From: G963676335 sp963676335
Lineage (GTDB): Bacteria > Pseudomonadota > Alphaproteobacteria > Rickettsiales > Rickettsiaceae
Direction: 5' to 3'
Length of the DNA: 64,000 nt
Assembly (NCBI GenBank): GCA_963676335.1
Contig: OY781057.1
Span: 310,001-374,000 of the forward strand
A program made the position numbers and the translations under genes. Below, piece by piece: positions 35,497-44,552 of the stretch (position 1 is the stretch's first letter; every line of letters starts with the position of its first letter). The notes under the pieces are model-generated. The model was given only the letters and a program-made list of their open reading frames with translations. It was not told the origin of the DNA and did no database searches.

Positions 35497-37989
35497 ATGA
35501 GTCAATTATCCAAAGAATATGATTTTAAATCAATTAAAGAAAAATTGCAAAAATATTGGAAAGACTTGCAAGTATATAAATGGAATGAAACTGAATCAAG
35601 AGAAGAAACTTTTGTAGTGGACACGCCTCCTCCAACAGTATCTGGTCAATTACATTTAGGGCATATCTTTAGTTATAGTCATACGGATTTTATAGTACGT
35701 TTTCAACGCATGTTAGGAAAAAATATCTTTTATCCAATTGGATTCGATGATAATGGACTTCCTACAGAAAGATTAGTTCAAAAAAAAAAGAATATTAATG
35801 CTTTAAATTTTTCCAGAGAAGAATTTATTAAAATATGTTATGAAGTGATTCTAGAAGAAGAAGAAAAATTTCGTAACCTGTTTAATACAATAGGGTTTTC
35901 ATTTGATTGGAGTTTAGAATACCAAACGATTAGTCCTTTAGTAAAGGAAATATCGCAATTGTCCTTCTTAGATTTAGTAGAGAAGGGGCAAATTTATCGT
36001 AGAAATCAACCTGTGCTATGGGATACAGTAGATCAAACTGCGCTATCTCAGGCCGAAATAGAAGATAAAGAAAAGTCTTCCATTATGAATGATATATATT
36101 TTGAATTGTTAAATGGAGCTAAAATTAGTATAGCAACTACTAGACCAGAACTATTACCAGCATGTGTTGCAATCTTTGTTAATCCTGCTGATAGCAGATA
36201 TCAGAATCTCGTAGGAGAATATGCTATTACACCACTATTCAAAATTAAAGTTCCTATCTTGGCTGATGAAAATGTAGATATTCAAAAAGGTACTGGTATA
36301 GTAATGTGTTGTACTTTTGGAGATATTACTGATGTAATGTGGTGGCGTAAATATAACTTATCAAGTCGTGTTATTATAGATAAACAAGGAAAAATCATTA
36401 ATCCAGAAAATATAGAAGAAACAAACTTTTTAAAAGATTTAATTGGGCTAAAAGTTAATCAAGCAAGGGAAAAAATTTTAGTACTTTTGAAAGATAATAA
36501 TCTTTTAATTAAACAAACAAATATAACTCATGTCGTTAAATGTGCAGAACGTTCTGGTGCTCCGTTAGAGATACTTTTGACACCTCAATGGTTTATCAAA
36601 TCTCTTGAACACAAAAAAATATTATTAGAGTTATCTAATAGAATTAACTGGTTTCCAACGCATATGAAACACAGATTAGATATTTGGATACAAAGTTTAT
36701 CTTGGGATTGGTGTATTAGTAGACAGAGATTTTTTGGTGTTCCTATTCCAGTATGGTATTCTAAAAGGAAAGGAGAAGAAGGAAAGATTATTTTTGCAAA
36801 AATTAACAATTTACCTATCGATCCAATAAGTACATTACCAGAAGGCTATAGCAAAGAGGAAGTTGAGCCAGAATTAGATATATTTGATACTTGGGCAACA
36901 AGCTCTGTTACTCCGCAAATTAATAGTCAAGCTATTAATAAAGAATTTTCAATTGATTATTTGAGACATAAAAAACTATTCCCTGCAGATTTGAGGACTC
37001 ATGCACATGAAATTATTAGAACTTGGACCTTTAGCAGTATTTTAAAATCTTATCTACATGAAAACTCTCTTCCATGGAAAAATCTTATGATTAGTGGATG
37101 GTGTTTATCTCAAGATAAAAGCAAAATGTCTAAATCTAAAGGAAATATTATTGATCCAGAAAAAATGTTAGATCAATATGGAGCTGATGTTGTAAGATAT
37201 TGGGCAGCTAATTCTAGATTAGGAGTAGATACTGTTTATAGCGATGATGTAATGCATAATGGTAAGCGATTAATTAATAAGTTATGGAATTCTGCTAAAT
37301 TTGCTAACATACATTTTAGCGAGTTACCATTAAAAAATTTACTTAAAATTAATCAAGACTTATATAGTACTGACTTATGGATATTAGCAAAATTAAATAA
37401 TGTAATAGAAAGTGCAACTACTTATTTAAGTGATTATAATTATTCCTTAGCGTTAGAAATAATAGAATCTTTTTTTTGGAAAGATTTTTGTGATAATTTT
37501 TTGGAAATTATAAAACAAAGAATATATAATAAGGATACTTATGGACATGATAGTTCTGTTTTTACACTATATCATGTACTATTAAACATTTTAAAATTAT
37601 TAGCACCATTTTTACCTTATATTACAGAAGAAATATTCCAAATTTTATTTGCAAAGTCAGAAACTACTAATAAATCTATTCATCAGAGATGCATGTGGCC
37701 TAATAGAATTCCAATAACAGATGAAAAAGAAATGTTATCTCAAGGTAATTTGATGATTGAGGTTTTATCATTAGTCCGAAAAGCTAAAGCGCAATATAGG
37801 CTATCAGTAAAAGCACCGATAAAATGTTTAGAAATTGATTCTTCTTGCTTGCTAAATAATGATCTGATTCAAGATCTTAAATACGTTACAGCTTCAGATT
37901 GTGTAATATATACAACAATATTTGCACCTGAGGGATTTAAAATATGTAACGATCAAGTTACTATTAATATAGTTTATCCACTCAATTAA
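35497..37989 (+). CDS. valS: Valyl-tRNA synthetase
   Basis: Charges tRNA-Val. HLGH is at residues 53-56, the editing domain lies at about 180-330 (with ATTRPELLPACVA), ISRQRFFGVPIPVW precedes the second half and KMSKS is at 543-547 within KMSKSKGNIIDPEKM. At 830 residues it is the shorter form without the long C-terminal coiled coil found in E. coli, as seen in several Rickettsiales. It diverges from prfB and is followed within 3 bp by the lipase-like gene. Confidence 0.98.
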   Translation: MSQLSKEYDFKSIKEKLQKYWKDLQVYKWNETESREETFVVDTPPPTVSGQLHLGHIFSYSHTDFIVRFQRMLGKNIFYPIGFDDNGLPTERLVQKKKNINALNFSREEFIKICYEVILEEEEKFRNLFNTIGFSFDWSLEYQTISPLVKEISQLSFLDLVEKGQIYRRNQPVLWDTVDQTALSQAEIEDKEKSSIMNDIYFELLNGAKISIATTRPELLPACVAIFVNPADSRYQNLVGEYAITPLFKIKVPILADENVDIQKGTGIVMCCTFGDITDVMWWRKYNLSSRVIIDKQGKIINPENIEETNFLKDLIGLKVNQAREKILVLLKDNNLLIKQTNITHVVKCAERSGAPLEILLTPQWFIKSLEHKKILLELSNRINWFPTHMKHRLDIWIQSLSWDWCISRQRFFGVPIPVWYSKRKGEEGKIIFAKINNLPIDPISTLPEGYSKEEVEPELDIFDTWATSSVTPQINSQAINKEFSIDYLRHKKLFPADLRTHAHEIIRTWTFSSILKSYLHENSLPWKNLMISGWCLSQDKSKMSKSKGNIIDPEKMLDQYGADVVRYWAANSRLGVDTVYSDDVMHNGKRLINKLWNSAKFANIHFSELPLKNLLKINQDLYSTDLWILAKLNNVIESATTYLSDYNYSLALEIIESFFWKDFCDNFLEIIKQRIYNKDTYGHDSSVFTLYHVLLNILKLLAPFLPYITEEIFQILFAKSETTNKSIHQRCMWPNRIPITDEKEMLSQGNLMIEVLSLVRKAKAQYRLSVKAPIKCLEIDSSCLLNNDLIQDLKYVTASDCVIYTTIFAPEGFKICNDQVTINIVYPLN

Positions 37990-37992
37990 TAC

Positions 37993-39546
37993 TTGATAAA
38001 GCAATCGGAGATAGATACTATTAATAATAAAATTAACTATAGTATTGAAATGAAAACAATTGAAAATACAAAAACTGCTCTCAGTTTAGATAAACTAAAG
38101 GTTGTTTTGCAAATGAATTCTGCAATTTATAATCCTGAAAGTATGGACGAAATTGCTAAAAATTTATTGTGGAATCATATTAAGACATGTGATTTAAATA
38201 AAGATTCTGGATATTTTGGAGCTGCTTTTAAAAATCCAAAAAATACTATGGTATTAATAGTTCATAGGGGTACAGATTTTAGCTTTTCAGAATTGTTCCA
38301 AGCTTCTTCATATAAAGAAATATGGAACGCCTTGACAACTGATTATTTTGCAGATGGGAAGATATTATTTAAAACTATGCCGAGTCAATACAACGATGCA
38401 TTAAATTTTTTTTTAGAAACAGTAAAAGAAAATCCAGAATGTAATTTTCTACAAACTGGGCATTCATTAGGAGGGTTTTTAACTCAGTGTTGTCATAGGT
38501 ATAGTGAAAAATTTTTAAATATTAAATTAGTAACAATGGTATGTGATTCTCCTGGTGCTTTAGAAATATTTAATAAACAGTATCCTGATAATAATTCTAT
38601 TATTAAGACAATGCCTATTTATTTTTATTACACATCCCCAAATATTATCAACACTTGCGGAACTCGAATCAACCCTGATATTCCAGTAAATAAAATATCT
38701 TTTTTACCGCAAGAGTCTTTTAATCCAACGATAAAAGATTATATGGCATATAGTTTTGAAATCCATTCTATAACAAACATACTTAAAGGAGTAAATATCG
38801 GAAAATATACAATCGAAAGTGCAACAGAATGGCCTACAACTCTTACAGATGGATTTAAGACTTTTATTTCCAATCAAAAAATATGGAATGAGTTTATAAA
38901 AGATAATAAAGTATTAGATGAGATATGTGATAAATTAAAAATACCAAACAATGAAAACTCTTTTTCTGATTTTTTTAAGTTTTTCTTAAATGAATTAAAA
39001 AATCTTGATTCTACAATATCAGCTTTTAAAAAAGTAGAAGAAGCAATACTTAAATTAAATAATGCTTCGTTAGAGGATAAAAGTGTTACTGCAAAAATTT
39101 TTGAAGAAGTAAAAAATATAGTAATTAAATTAGATTCAACAATAGATAACATTAATTTTGAATCTGTAATATCTATTACAAAAAATATAGAAGAGGTCTT
39201 AGTTAAAAGTAACATTTTATTAGAACCAATATCTGATTTGTTAATAGAAATGATCCAAAATGATATAACTTTAGAGAAAATAGCTAAGAGCTATATAGAT
39301 TCTAAAACTATACAATCTTCTTCCCATGGAGTATTTTCTTGGTTATACGATAAAATTTTTGGAAATTTTGTGGAGTTTGGGTTGAAAGGGTATAAATATC
39401 TTAATCCAGATAAACCACTGATAATGGAAAATAAAGAAACAGAAGATTTGGATTATGAATTTATTAATCCAATGCAAAAACATAATGAAAATATTGTTGA
39501 TTTAATGGGAGAAAGTATTCAAGATTTAAACTTTAATGGAAATTAA
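37993..39546 (+). CDS. Lipase class 3-like alpha/beta hydrolase, candidate secreted effector
   Basis: 517-residue protein with an alpha/beta-hydrolase domain in its first half: VLIVHRGTDF near residue 80 and the nucleophile elbow TGHSLGGFL with Ser158, as in class 3 lipases. The catalytic acid and His are not certain. The second half (about residues 290-450) is rich in predicted helices and ends in an acidic tail; no signal peptide or clear membrane segment is seen. The start is either TTG 37993, 3 bp after valS, or ATG 38050 (498 residues). A soluble lipase with a helical extension next to no metabolic partner, in a genome with a T4SS, makes an effector role plausible but unproven. Confidence 0.75.
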   Translation: MIKQSEIDTINNKINYSIEMKTIENTKTALSLDKLKVVLQMNSAIYNPESMDEIAKNLLWNHIKTCDLNKDSGYFGAAFKNPKNTMVLIVHRGTDFSFSELFQASSYKEIWNALTTDYFADGKILFKTMPSQYNDALNFFLETVKENPECNFLQTGHSLGGFLTQCCHRYSEKFLNIKLVTMVCDSPGALEIFNKQYPDNNSIIKTMPIYFYYTSPNIINTCGTRINPDIPVNKISFLPQESFNPTIKDYMAYSFEIHSITNILKGVNIGKYTIESATEWPTTLTDGFKTFISNQKIWNEFIKDNKVLDEICDKLKIPNNENSFSDFFKFFLNELKNLDSTISAFKKVEEAILKLNNASLEDKSVTAKIFEEVKNIVIKLDSTIDNINFESVISITKNIEEVLVKSNILLEPISDLLIEMIQNDITLEKIAKSYIDSKTIQSSSHGVFSWLYDKIFGNFVEFGLKGYKYLNPDKPLIMENKETEDLDYEFINPMQKHNENIVDLMGESIQDLNFNGN

Positions 39547-39613
39547 TTATTTATTTTAATGGAAAAATTATAAATTTCATCTTAAAATATTCTTAATAAA
39601 ACTTTTTATCTTT

Positions 39614-41002
39614 ATGAACTATGATCTTATTGTAATAGGTAGTGGTCCGGGTGGATATACTGCTGCAATTAAAGCGACTCAATTGGGAATGAAAGTAGCA
39701 TGTATAGAAAAAAATACTTCTTTAGGCGGTACTTGCTTAAATATTGGTTGTATTCCGTCTAAAGCTTTATTACATTATTCATTACAATATGAACATGCTA
39801 ATAAATATTTTAGTAATATAGGGATCAAAGGCCATTTTGAATTGGATTTAGCTACTATGATATCTCAAAAGAATAAAGTGGTTAGAGAATTATGTATTGG
39901 TATTGAGATGTTATTTAATAAAAATAAAGTAACTAAAATTATTGGCAAAGCTTCTTTAGTAGACAATAACACCGTATTAGTAGAATATGAAGGAAATGTA
40001 AAACATATTACCGGTAAAAATATTTTAATTGCTACAGGATCATTACCAATATCTATTTCAAACATTAGTATTGATGAAAAAATTATTGTATCTTCAACTG
40101 GTGCGTTAGATTTATCTAGTGTTCCTCCCAAGATGATTGTTATTGGAGGAGGGTATATTGGATTAGAATTGGGGTCTGTTTGGAGACGTCTAGGAAGTGA
40201 AGTTACTGTTATTGAAGCTTCTGATTCTATAATTCCATTACTAGATAGTGATATTAGTAAAGAGTTATTAAAGATTTTAACAGCTCAAGGCATGAAATTT
40301 TTATTAAATAGCAAAGTCTTAAGTGTAAAACAACAAAATAATAGCGCGATAATAACTATATTTGATGGCAATAAAGAGCAAATACTATTAAGTGATGTCG
40401 TTCTAGTTTCAGTTGGAAGAATGGCTAATTCCGCTAATTTAAATCTCGATAAACTTGATATTAAAGTAGATAGTAAAGGATGTATAATTGTTAATGATAA
40501 ATATCAAACTAAAGTTAGTAATATTTATGCTATTGGAGATGTAATTAAGGGGCCAATGCTTGCTCATAAAGCTTCGGAAGAGGGTATAGCTGCTGTTGAA
40601 AACATGATGAATTTACATGGATTGGTAAATTATAATACCATGCCAAGTGTTGTATATACTTCTCCAGAAATAGCTACAGTAGGAAAGAATGAACAAGAAT
40701 TAATAGCTTCTGGAATAGAATATAAAAAAGGAAAATTTCCATTTTTAGCAAACGGAAAAGCTAAAACGATAGGAGAAGTTGAAGGGTTTGTAAAAATTTT
40801 AGCTGATAAAAAAACTAATCAAATTTTAGGTGCGCATATAATAGGTCCAGAAGCTGGAACTATGATTAATGAAGTTACGGTAGCTATGGAATTTTATGCA
40901 TCTACTGATGATATCGGCTTAATTTGTCATCCGCATCCAACTTTAGGAGAAGCAATTAAAGAAGCTGCATTAGATGTAGATAGAAAAGCAATAAATTTTT
41001 AA
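39614..41002 (+). CDS. lpdA: Dihydrolipoyl dehydrogenase (E3)
   Basis: Flavoprotein that reoxidises lipoamide in pyruvate and 2-oxoglutarate dehydrogenase complexes. FAD motif GSGPGGYTAAIKA at residues 9-21, redox-active disulphide GGTCLNIGCIPSKALL near residue 40, NAD motif GGGYIGLELGSVW near 178, and the C-terminal HPHPTLGEAIKEA with the catalytic His-Glu pair. Length 462 is normal. No E1 or E2 gene is adjacent. The RDD gene follows after 8 bp. Confidence 0.98.
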   Translation: MNYDLIVIGSGPGGYTAAIKATQLGMKVACIEKNTSLGGTCLNIGCIPSKALLHYSLQYEHANKYFSNIGIKGHFELDLATMISQKNKVVRELCIGIEMLFNKNKVTKIIGKASLVDNNTVLVEYEGNVKHITGKNILIATGSLPISISNISIDEKIIVSSTGALDLSSVPPKMIVIGGGYIGLELGSVWRRLGSEVTVIEASDSIIPLLDSDISKELLKILTAQGMKFLLNSKVLSVKQQNNSAIITIFDGNKEQILLSDVVLVSVGRMANSANLNLDKLDIKVDSKGCIIVNDKYQTKVSNIYAIGDVIKGPMLAHKASEEGIAAVENMMNLHGLVNYNTMPSVVYTSPEIATVGKNEQELIASGIEYKKGKFPFLANGKAKTIGEVEGFVKILADKKTNQILGAHIIGPEAGTMINEVTVAMEFYASTDDIGLICHPHPTLGEAIKEAALDVDRKAINF

Positions 41003-41010
41003 ATTTTTAC

Positions 41011-41505
41011 ATGAAAAAACAAATACTTTACCCTAAATTAACATCTCGATTATTTGCTACAGTGATAGATTTAACATTATTAGTTATTGTCCTTAATCCT
41101 GTAATGTCATTCTTATCTGTAAAATTATTATCGATATATTTTCCAGAGTATCATATAAATAAAATATTGTTATCAAATGAAGAGTTTAAAAATACATTTG
41201 GAAATATCAATTTTACAGAACTCAGGTATTTAAAATATTTTTGTATCATGGCATTTATACAAATATTATCTATGATGGGGTATTTTGTCTTTATGTGGAG
41301 ACGTTTTGCTACTACAGTAGGAAAATATTTACTGCGTATTAAGATAGTGGATGTAGATACTTATAATAATATAACAATTTGGCAAGGAATAATACGATTT
41401 TTATTTTTACCTACAATTATTATTGGAATGTTATTTATCGTATTCAGTGAAAAAAAACAAGGATTACATGATAAAGTAGCTGGTACTCTAGTAATTAAAT
41501 TTTGA
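41011..41505 (+). CDS. RDD-family membrane protein
   Basis: 164-residue inner-membrane protein with three hydrophobic segments (about residues 15-35, 75-95 and 125-145). The family core is visible: LTSRLFATVIDLTLL at the N-terminus (R...D) and RFATTVGKYLLRIKIVD, then KQGLHDKVAGTLVI at the end. RDD proteins have been linked to ion or proton exchange in some bacteria, but the role here is unknown. It lies 8 bp after lpdA and is probably in the same transcript. Confidence 0.88.
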   Translation: MKKQILYPKLTSRLFATVIDLTLLVIVLNPVMSFLSVKLLSIYFPEYHINKILLSNEEFKNTFGNINFTELRYLKYFCIMAFIQILSMMGYFVFMWRRFATTVGKYLLRIKIVDVDTYNNITIWQGIIRFLFLPTIIIGMLFIVFSEKKQGLHDKVAGTLVIKF

Positions 41506-41517
41506 TACTATAACTTG

Positions 41518-41604
41518 TTACACTTCAAAAATTGGCGTTATTGCTTGAGAGCTGCGTTGCTCACATACCAAAAGTATGCTGCGCTATAGCCTAATACTAA
41601 ATAC
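41518..41604. repeat. Dispersed imperfect palindromic repeat, copy B
   Basis: The segment 41544-41585 begins CTTGAGAGCTGCGTTGCTCA, then has the hairpin CATAC/GTATG and ends GCTGCGCT. It aligns over its whole length with 63603-63645 (copy C) with only a few changes. The preceding CACTTCAAAAATTGGC matches copy D near 33.6 kb. No coding sequence. Confidence 0.75.
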
Positions 41605-41646
41605 TAGAGACAAAATTTCAAAAATAATGTTATTATAAATTTTAAA

Positions 41647-41808
41647 AACTTGAACATCGAGTAAAAGGAGAACATAGTTATAGTGCAAAAGTATATCGAT
41701 ACAAGAAAAGAGTTATACGATTACTGGGCTTTTGTGAAGGTAAGATTGTTGCTTCCGTAGTATTTGAAGGAAAGTTTGACGAGTATACCAATTTTTCAAG
41801 TAAGGGCC
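41647..41808 (+). pseudogene. IS630-like transposase fragment joined to repeats
   Basis: One frame from about 41647 reads SAKVYRYKKRVIRLLGFCEG then KIVASVVFEGKFDEYT, which resembles the catalytic-core segment of IS630-type transposases (KK..R.....G..I...VFEG). The 5' end starts with AACTTGAACATCGAGT, shared with the hairpin at 34028-34043, and the 3' end runs into AAGTTTGACGAGTATAC, shared exactly with copy A at 21661-21677. The relic is thus a patchwork; the family call is tentative. From 41809 to 42020 I see nothing further. Confidence 0.5.
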
Positions 41809-42020
41809 GTATATGCTATAGATATTGTGCTTAAATTCATAAAAATTAAAGTTGTCGCTTTTATAAACTTATTTATGTGCTAACAACACCTACTACACCT
41901 TTTAAATTATCCATAATGAATAACTCTATACACAGCTTTAGATATGTTTTCAAGAGCAGTTAATTAATCCTATCTGCTCCCGTTATAAAACTCAACATTA
42001 AAATTTGAACGTTTCTAATT

Positions 42021-42548
42021 TTACTTTTTTTTAACTTGATTAAAATTTAATTCTACTGGAGTTGATCGTCCAAAAATAGTTACCGATACTTTTAATTTGG
42101 ATTTTTCATTATCAATTTCCTCTATAGTACCCACAAAAGAATCAAAAGGCCCATCTACTACTTCTATAGTTTCCCCTATCTCAAAACTAGTATGTGAAGA
42201 TATTTCTTCTGCTTTTTCTTGCAAGCGATTTAAAATTTTTTTTACTTCATCCTCTGGAATAGATTTAGGTGAATTATTTCCTAAAAATCCAGTTACTTTT
42301 GGAATACTACTTACTAAATGCCAACTTTCATCATTCATTTCCATGTGAATAAGAATATAACTAGGCATTAACTTTTTTTCCACATTTACATGTTTCCCTC
42401 TTAGAATTCCAGGAACTTGAATTGATGGAATCACGATATTGTTAAATATACTCCCCATGTTTCTTTTTGTAGCTTGAATTAGAATATCTTCTTTTATTTT
42501 ACGTTCTGCTCCTGCATTAGTATGTATAATATACCATTGATACACCAC
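42021..42548 (-). CDS. nusG: Transcription termination/antitermination factor NusG
   Basis: Binds RNA polymerase and couples it with Rho or the ribosome. N-terminal NGN domain begins QWYIIHTNAGAERKIKEDI, with the central PSYILIHMEM segment; the C-terminal KOW domain has VVDGPFDSFVGTIEEID. Length 175 is normal. It is 2 bp after secE. In most bacteria rplK-rplA-rplJ-rplL-rpoBC follow; here the downstream sequence is repeats and a transposase relic instead. Confidence 0.97.
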   Translation of the reverse strand: MVYQWYIIHTNAGAERKIKEDILIQATKRNMGSIFNNIVIPSIQVPGILRGKHVNVEKKLMPSYILIHMEMNDESWHLVSSIPKVTGFLGNNSPKSIPEDEVKKILNRLQEKAEEISSHTSFEIGETIEVVDGPFDSFVGTIEEIDNEKSKLKVSVTIFGRSTPVELNFNQVKKK

Positions 42549-42550
42549 TT

Positions 42551-42751
42551 CTATTTACCTAATTTAAGAAAAAAATTAATGATAGCATGAATACCATAAT
42601 CTACAAACAAACAAATTATACTTGTAATTACTATAGCAACTAAAACAACTATTGTTGACGATATTAAGCTTTTACTAGTAGGCCATACTACTCTTTGAGT
42701 TTCTTGTTTAACTTGATTATAATACTTATATATTTTGGTGTTTCTTATCAT
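42551..42751 (-). CDS. secE: Preprotein translocase subunit SecE
   Basis: Single-span inner-membrane subunit of the SecYEG channel. The 66-residue protein has the conserved amphipathic segment YYNQVKQETQRVVWPTSKSL followed by one membrane segment (about residues 30-55). Short SecE of this length is normal outside enterobacteria. It precedes nusG by 2 bp, and tRNA-Trp lies further upstream on the same strand, the common order in proteobacteria. Confidence 0.95.
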   Translation of the reverse strand: MIRNTKIYKYYNQVKQETQRVVWPTSKSLISSTIVVLVAIVITSIICLFVDYGIHAIINFFLKLGK

Positions 42752-43206
42752 ATAGGTAATGTAAATTTAGTGATATCCTCACCATAAATAGTGAAGTGCT
42801 ATAGCTTAAGAAAATTTTCCTACAAGGAAGAGTATCAATATACAGAGATAGTATATCCATCAAGCATATATATATTATTATCAACATCAGTTAAAAATTC
42901 AATAGTAAAATTTTTCTTTGGAAGATTGGTTACGATATTCTCTTATACTCGAAAATCATTATTTAAATCCCAAAAAAATTTTGCATCTTCTTCCTAAGAG
43001 AAGAGGTTTACAGATTTAAATTTTAATAGAAAGAATCTAAATCCAATATTAGTCAAAAATTTAAATGTTGTTGATATTAACCATTAAGAACATGTCAAAA
43101 CATAATAGAGTAAAATACTTACGCAAAAATATTATAACTTTAAATACTTTTGCATAAGCTCTAACCATTTTTTATTTAATATAAAAAAACTATTATCTTC
43201 GATAAC
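42752..43206. other. 455-bp gap with possible decayed coding traces
   Basis: No intact gene. On the minus strand about 42995-42838 one frame gives EEDAKFFWDLNNDFRV, a stop, then ENIVTNLPKKNFTIEFLTD and NNIYMLDGYTISVY, which looks like degraded coding sequence; I do not recognise it. The secE promoter should lie at the left end of this gap. Confidence 0.3.
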
Positions 43207-43428
43207 TTATATAATGATGCAATCATGATCATGACTCCCTACGCTATCTTTTCCTGAGCAATCTATGGTATGATCAATAATTTTTTCCCCTATAACTCCA
43301 ACGGCTGCACCCGCAAACTTTCCGCCTACTGCAGCCGCCGCTGCTGCAACTCCTATTTCTGCTACAGTTTTGCCAACTTTACAAACTTCTTTAGGGTGAT
43401 CCTTAATAAATTCAATCGTTTTCTCCAT
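43207..43428 (-). CDS. Small Ala/Gly-rich hypothetical protein
   Basis: A 73-residue frame with a charged N-terminus (MEKTIEFIKDHPKEVCKVGK), a small-residue helix (about 24-50) containing an Ala run and glycine-zipper-like spacing (GGKFAGAAVGVIG), and a Cys/His/Asp-rich end. The middle is unusually GC-rich for this genome, which suggests selection on protein sequence and supports a real gene. The Gly-zipper helix could insert in a membrane or oligomerise. No family recognised. It lies between tRNA-Trp and secE on the same strand. Confidence 0.5.
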   Translation of the reverse strand: MEKTIEFIKDHPKEVCKVGKTVAEIGVAAAAAAVGGKFAGAAVGVIGEKIIDHTIDCSGKDSVGSHDHDCIII

Positions 43429-43771
43429 TTCATATGCTCATTATTAACATATTTACTCATACGAGACTCTTTTTTTATTTAATTATAAATTATTCTACAA
43501 ACTTGTTAAATATATATAAGGATATTACTATAAATTAATAACATCAAGTTTTTTTAATAAAAAATTAACATAATATCTTATCTCTATTTTAGATTTTATA
43601 AAAGACTAGAAAATTATACTGAACAAACTGGCTATACTATAGCAATATCACTTTTTATATATAAGTTCAGTTCCCTTATAACTTTATGACAATAGATTTA
43701 AAGAGTTAAAAAAGATTGCGTTGGGATTTTACTGTAGCAATATTTATCGAAACTGCCATCTGGCTGGCCTA
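43429..43771. other. 343-bp gap downstream of tRNA-Trp
   Basis: Very AT-rich with no gene. It contains a 7-bp inverted repeat ACTGAAC/GTTCAGT (43618-43624 with 43665-43671) around an AT-rich loop, which could end the tRNA-Trp transcript. I see nothing else that can be supported. Confidence 0.35.
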
Positions 43772-43848
43772 TGGCAGGAGAGACAGGAATTGAACCCGCA
43801 ACCTTCGGTTTTGGAGACCGACGCTCTAGCCAATTGAGCTACACTCCT
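43772..43848 (-). tRNA. tRNA-Trp (anticodon CCA)
   Basis: Cloverleaf on the minus strand: acceptor AGGAGTG with CTCTCCT (one T-T mismatch), D arm GCTC/GAGC, anticodon stem CGGTC-type with loop holding CCA (43812-43814), T arm with GGTTCAATTCC. Discriminator G, and CCA is encoded (43772-43774). It is upstream of secE-nusG, the usual neighbourhood. Confidence 0.96.
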
Positions 43849-43912
43849 ATTAAATAATTTTTGCTTTCAATATAAGAAGAATGATATTCTCATTCTTTAT
43901 CCAATGTCAACT

Positions 43913-44551
43913 TTATCTTGGAATATTTACAATGTAACTAATAGAGTTCTCTTCTTCTTGTATTATTAATTTTAATTTTCCAAGTAAAAATTTAGTATAA
44001 AAGATATGTGCATTGATAATATCAATTTCAGGAACATTAACATCCCCATTTAAAATATCATTCCATTCTTTATTTATTTTTAATCCTTTAGTATCTATAA
44101 TACTAACTTTCATTTGAAAGTAATTTTCTATTTCAAAAAAATTTACTCTAATTTTTCCACCATAAATTGTATTATAATAAGCTATAGTGAATATGCATAA
44201 AAGTAATTTTTCAATTTTACCTGTAATCCAATTACAATTAACATATTGATTTGAATCAAAAATCAATTCAATTTTACTATCTTTTAAAAAGCCTTGCATT
44301 AATTTTGCTGTTTCTCTGATATCCGCTTGGTCATTGATTTTATCAACACCATACATACTTCTTATAAGTTGTAGTCGAATTATCGCGCTTTCGTTGCTAA
44401 TTTTAATCAAATTCATAGATTTTTGTTTTAGATCAACATTACTATACTTTTCTAAAATATCTACTCCTTGATTAACTGCGCTTAAAGTTCCGGCTAACTC
44501 ATGACTAATTCTTACAACAAGAAACTGTAATAACTCTAAACTACTAAGCAT
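43913..44551 (-). CDS. chpT: Histidine phosphotransferase ChpT-like
   Basis: Relays phosphate from the CckA kinase to CtrA in alphaproteobacteria. The 212-residue protein starts with a dimerisation/phosphotransfer helix LLQFLVVRISHELAGTLSAV with the phosphoacceptor His at about residue 17 in the family position (usual form: RxxHDLxGPxxA), then a degenerate kinase-like ATPase domain lacking recognisable ATP-binding boxes. It follows rpe by 1 bp in an operon with flhB. CckA and CtrA are not in the window. Confidence 0.85.
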   Translation of the reverse strand: MLSSLELLQFLVVRISHELAGTLSAVNQGVDILEKYSNVDLKQKSMNLIKISNESAIIRLQLIRSMYGVDKINDQADIRETAKLMQGFLKDSKIELIFDSNQYVNCNWITGKIEKLLLCIFTIAYYNTIYGGKIRVNFFEIENYFQMKVSIIDTKGLKINKEWNDILNGDVNVPEIDIINAHIFYTKFLLGKLKLIIQEEENSISYIVNIPR

Positions 44552-44552
44552 A

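Noticed and set aside
42791..42997. Plus-strand 68-residue frame between secE and the small hypothetical gene
   Set aside because: Ser/Phe/Lys-rich with no recognisable domain or ribosome binding site; the opposite strand shows better protein-like text, though broken.
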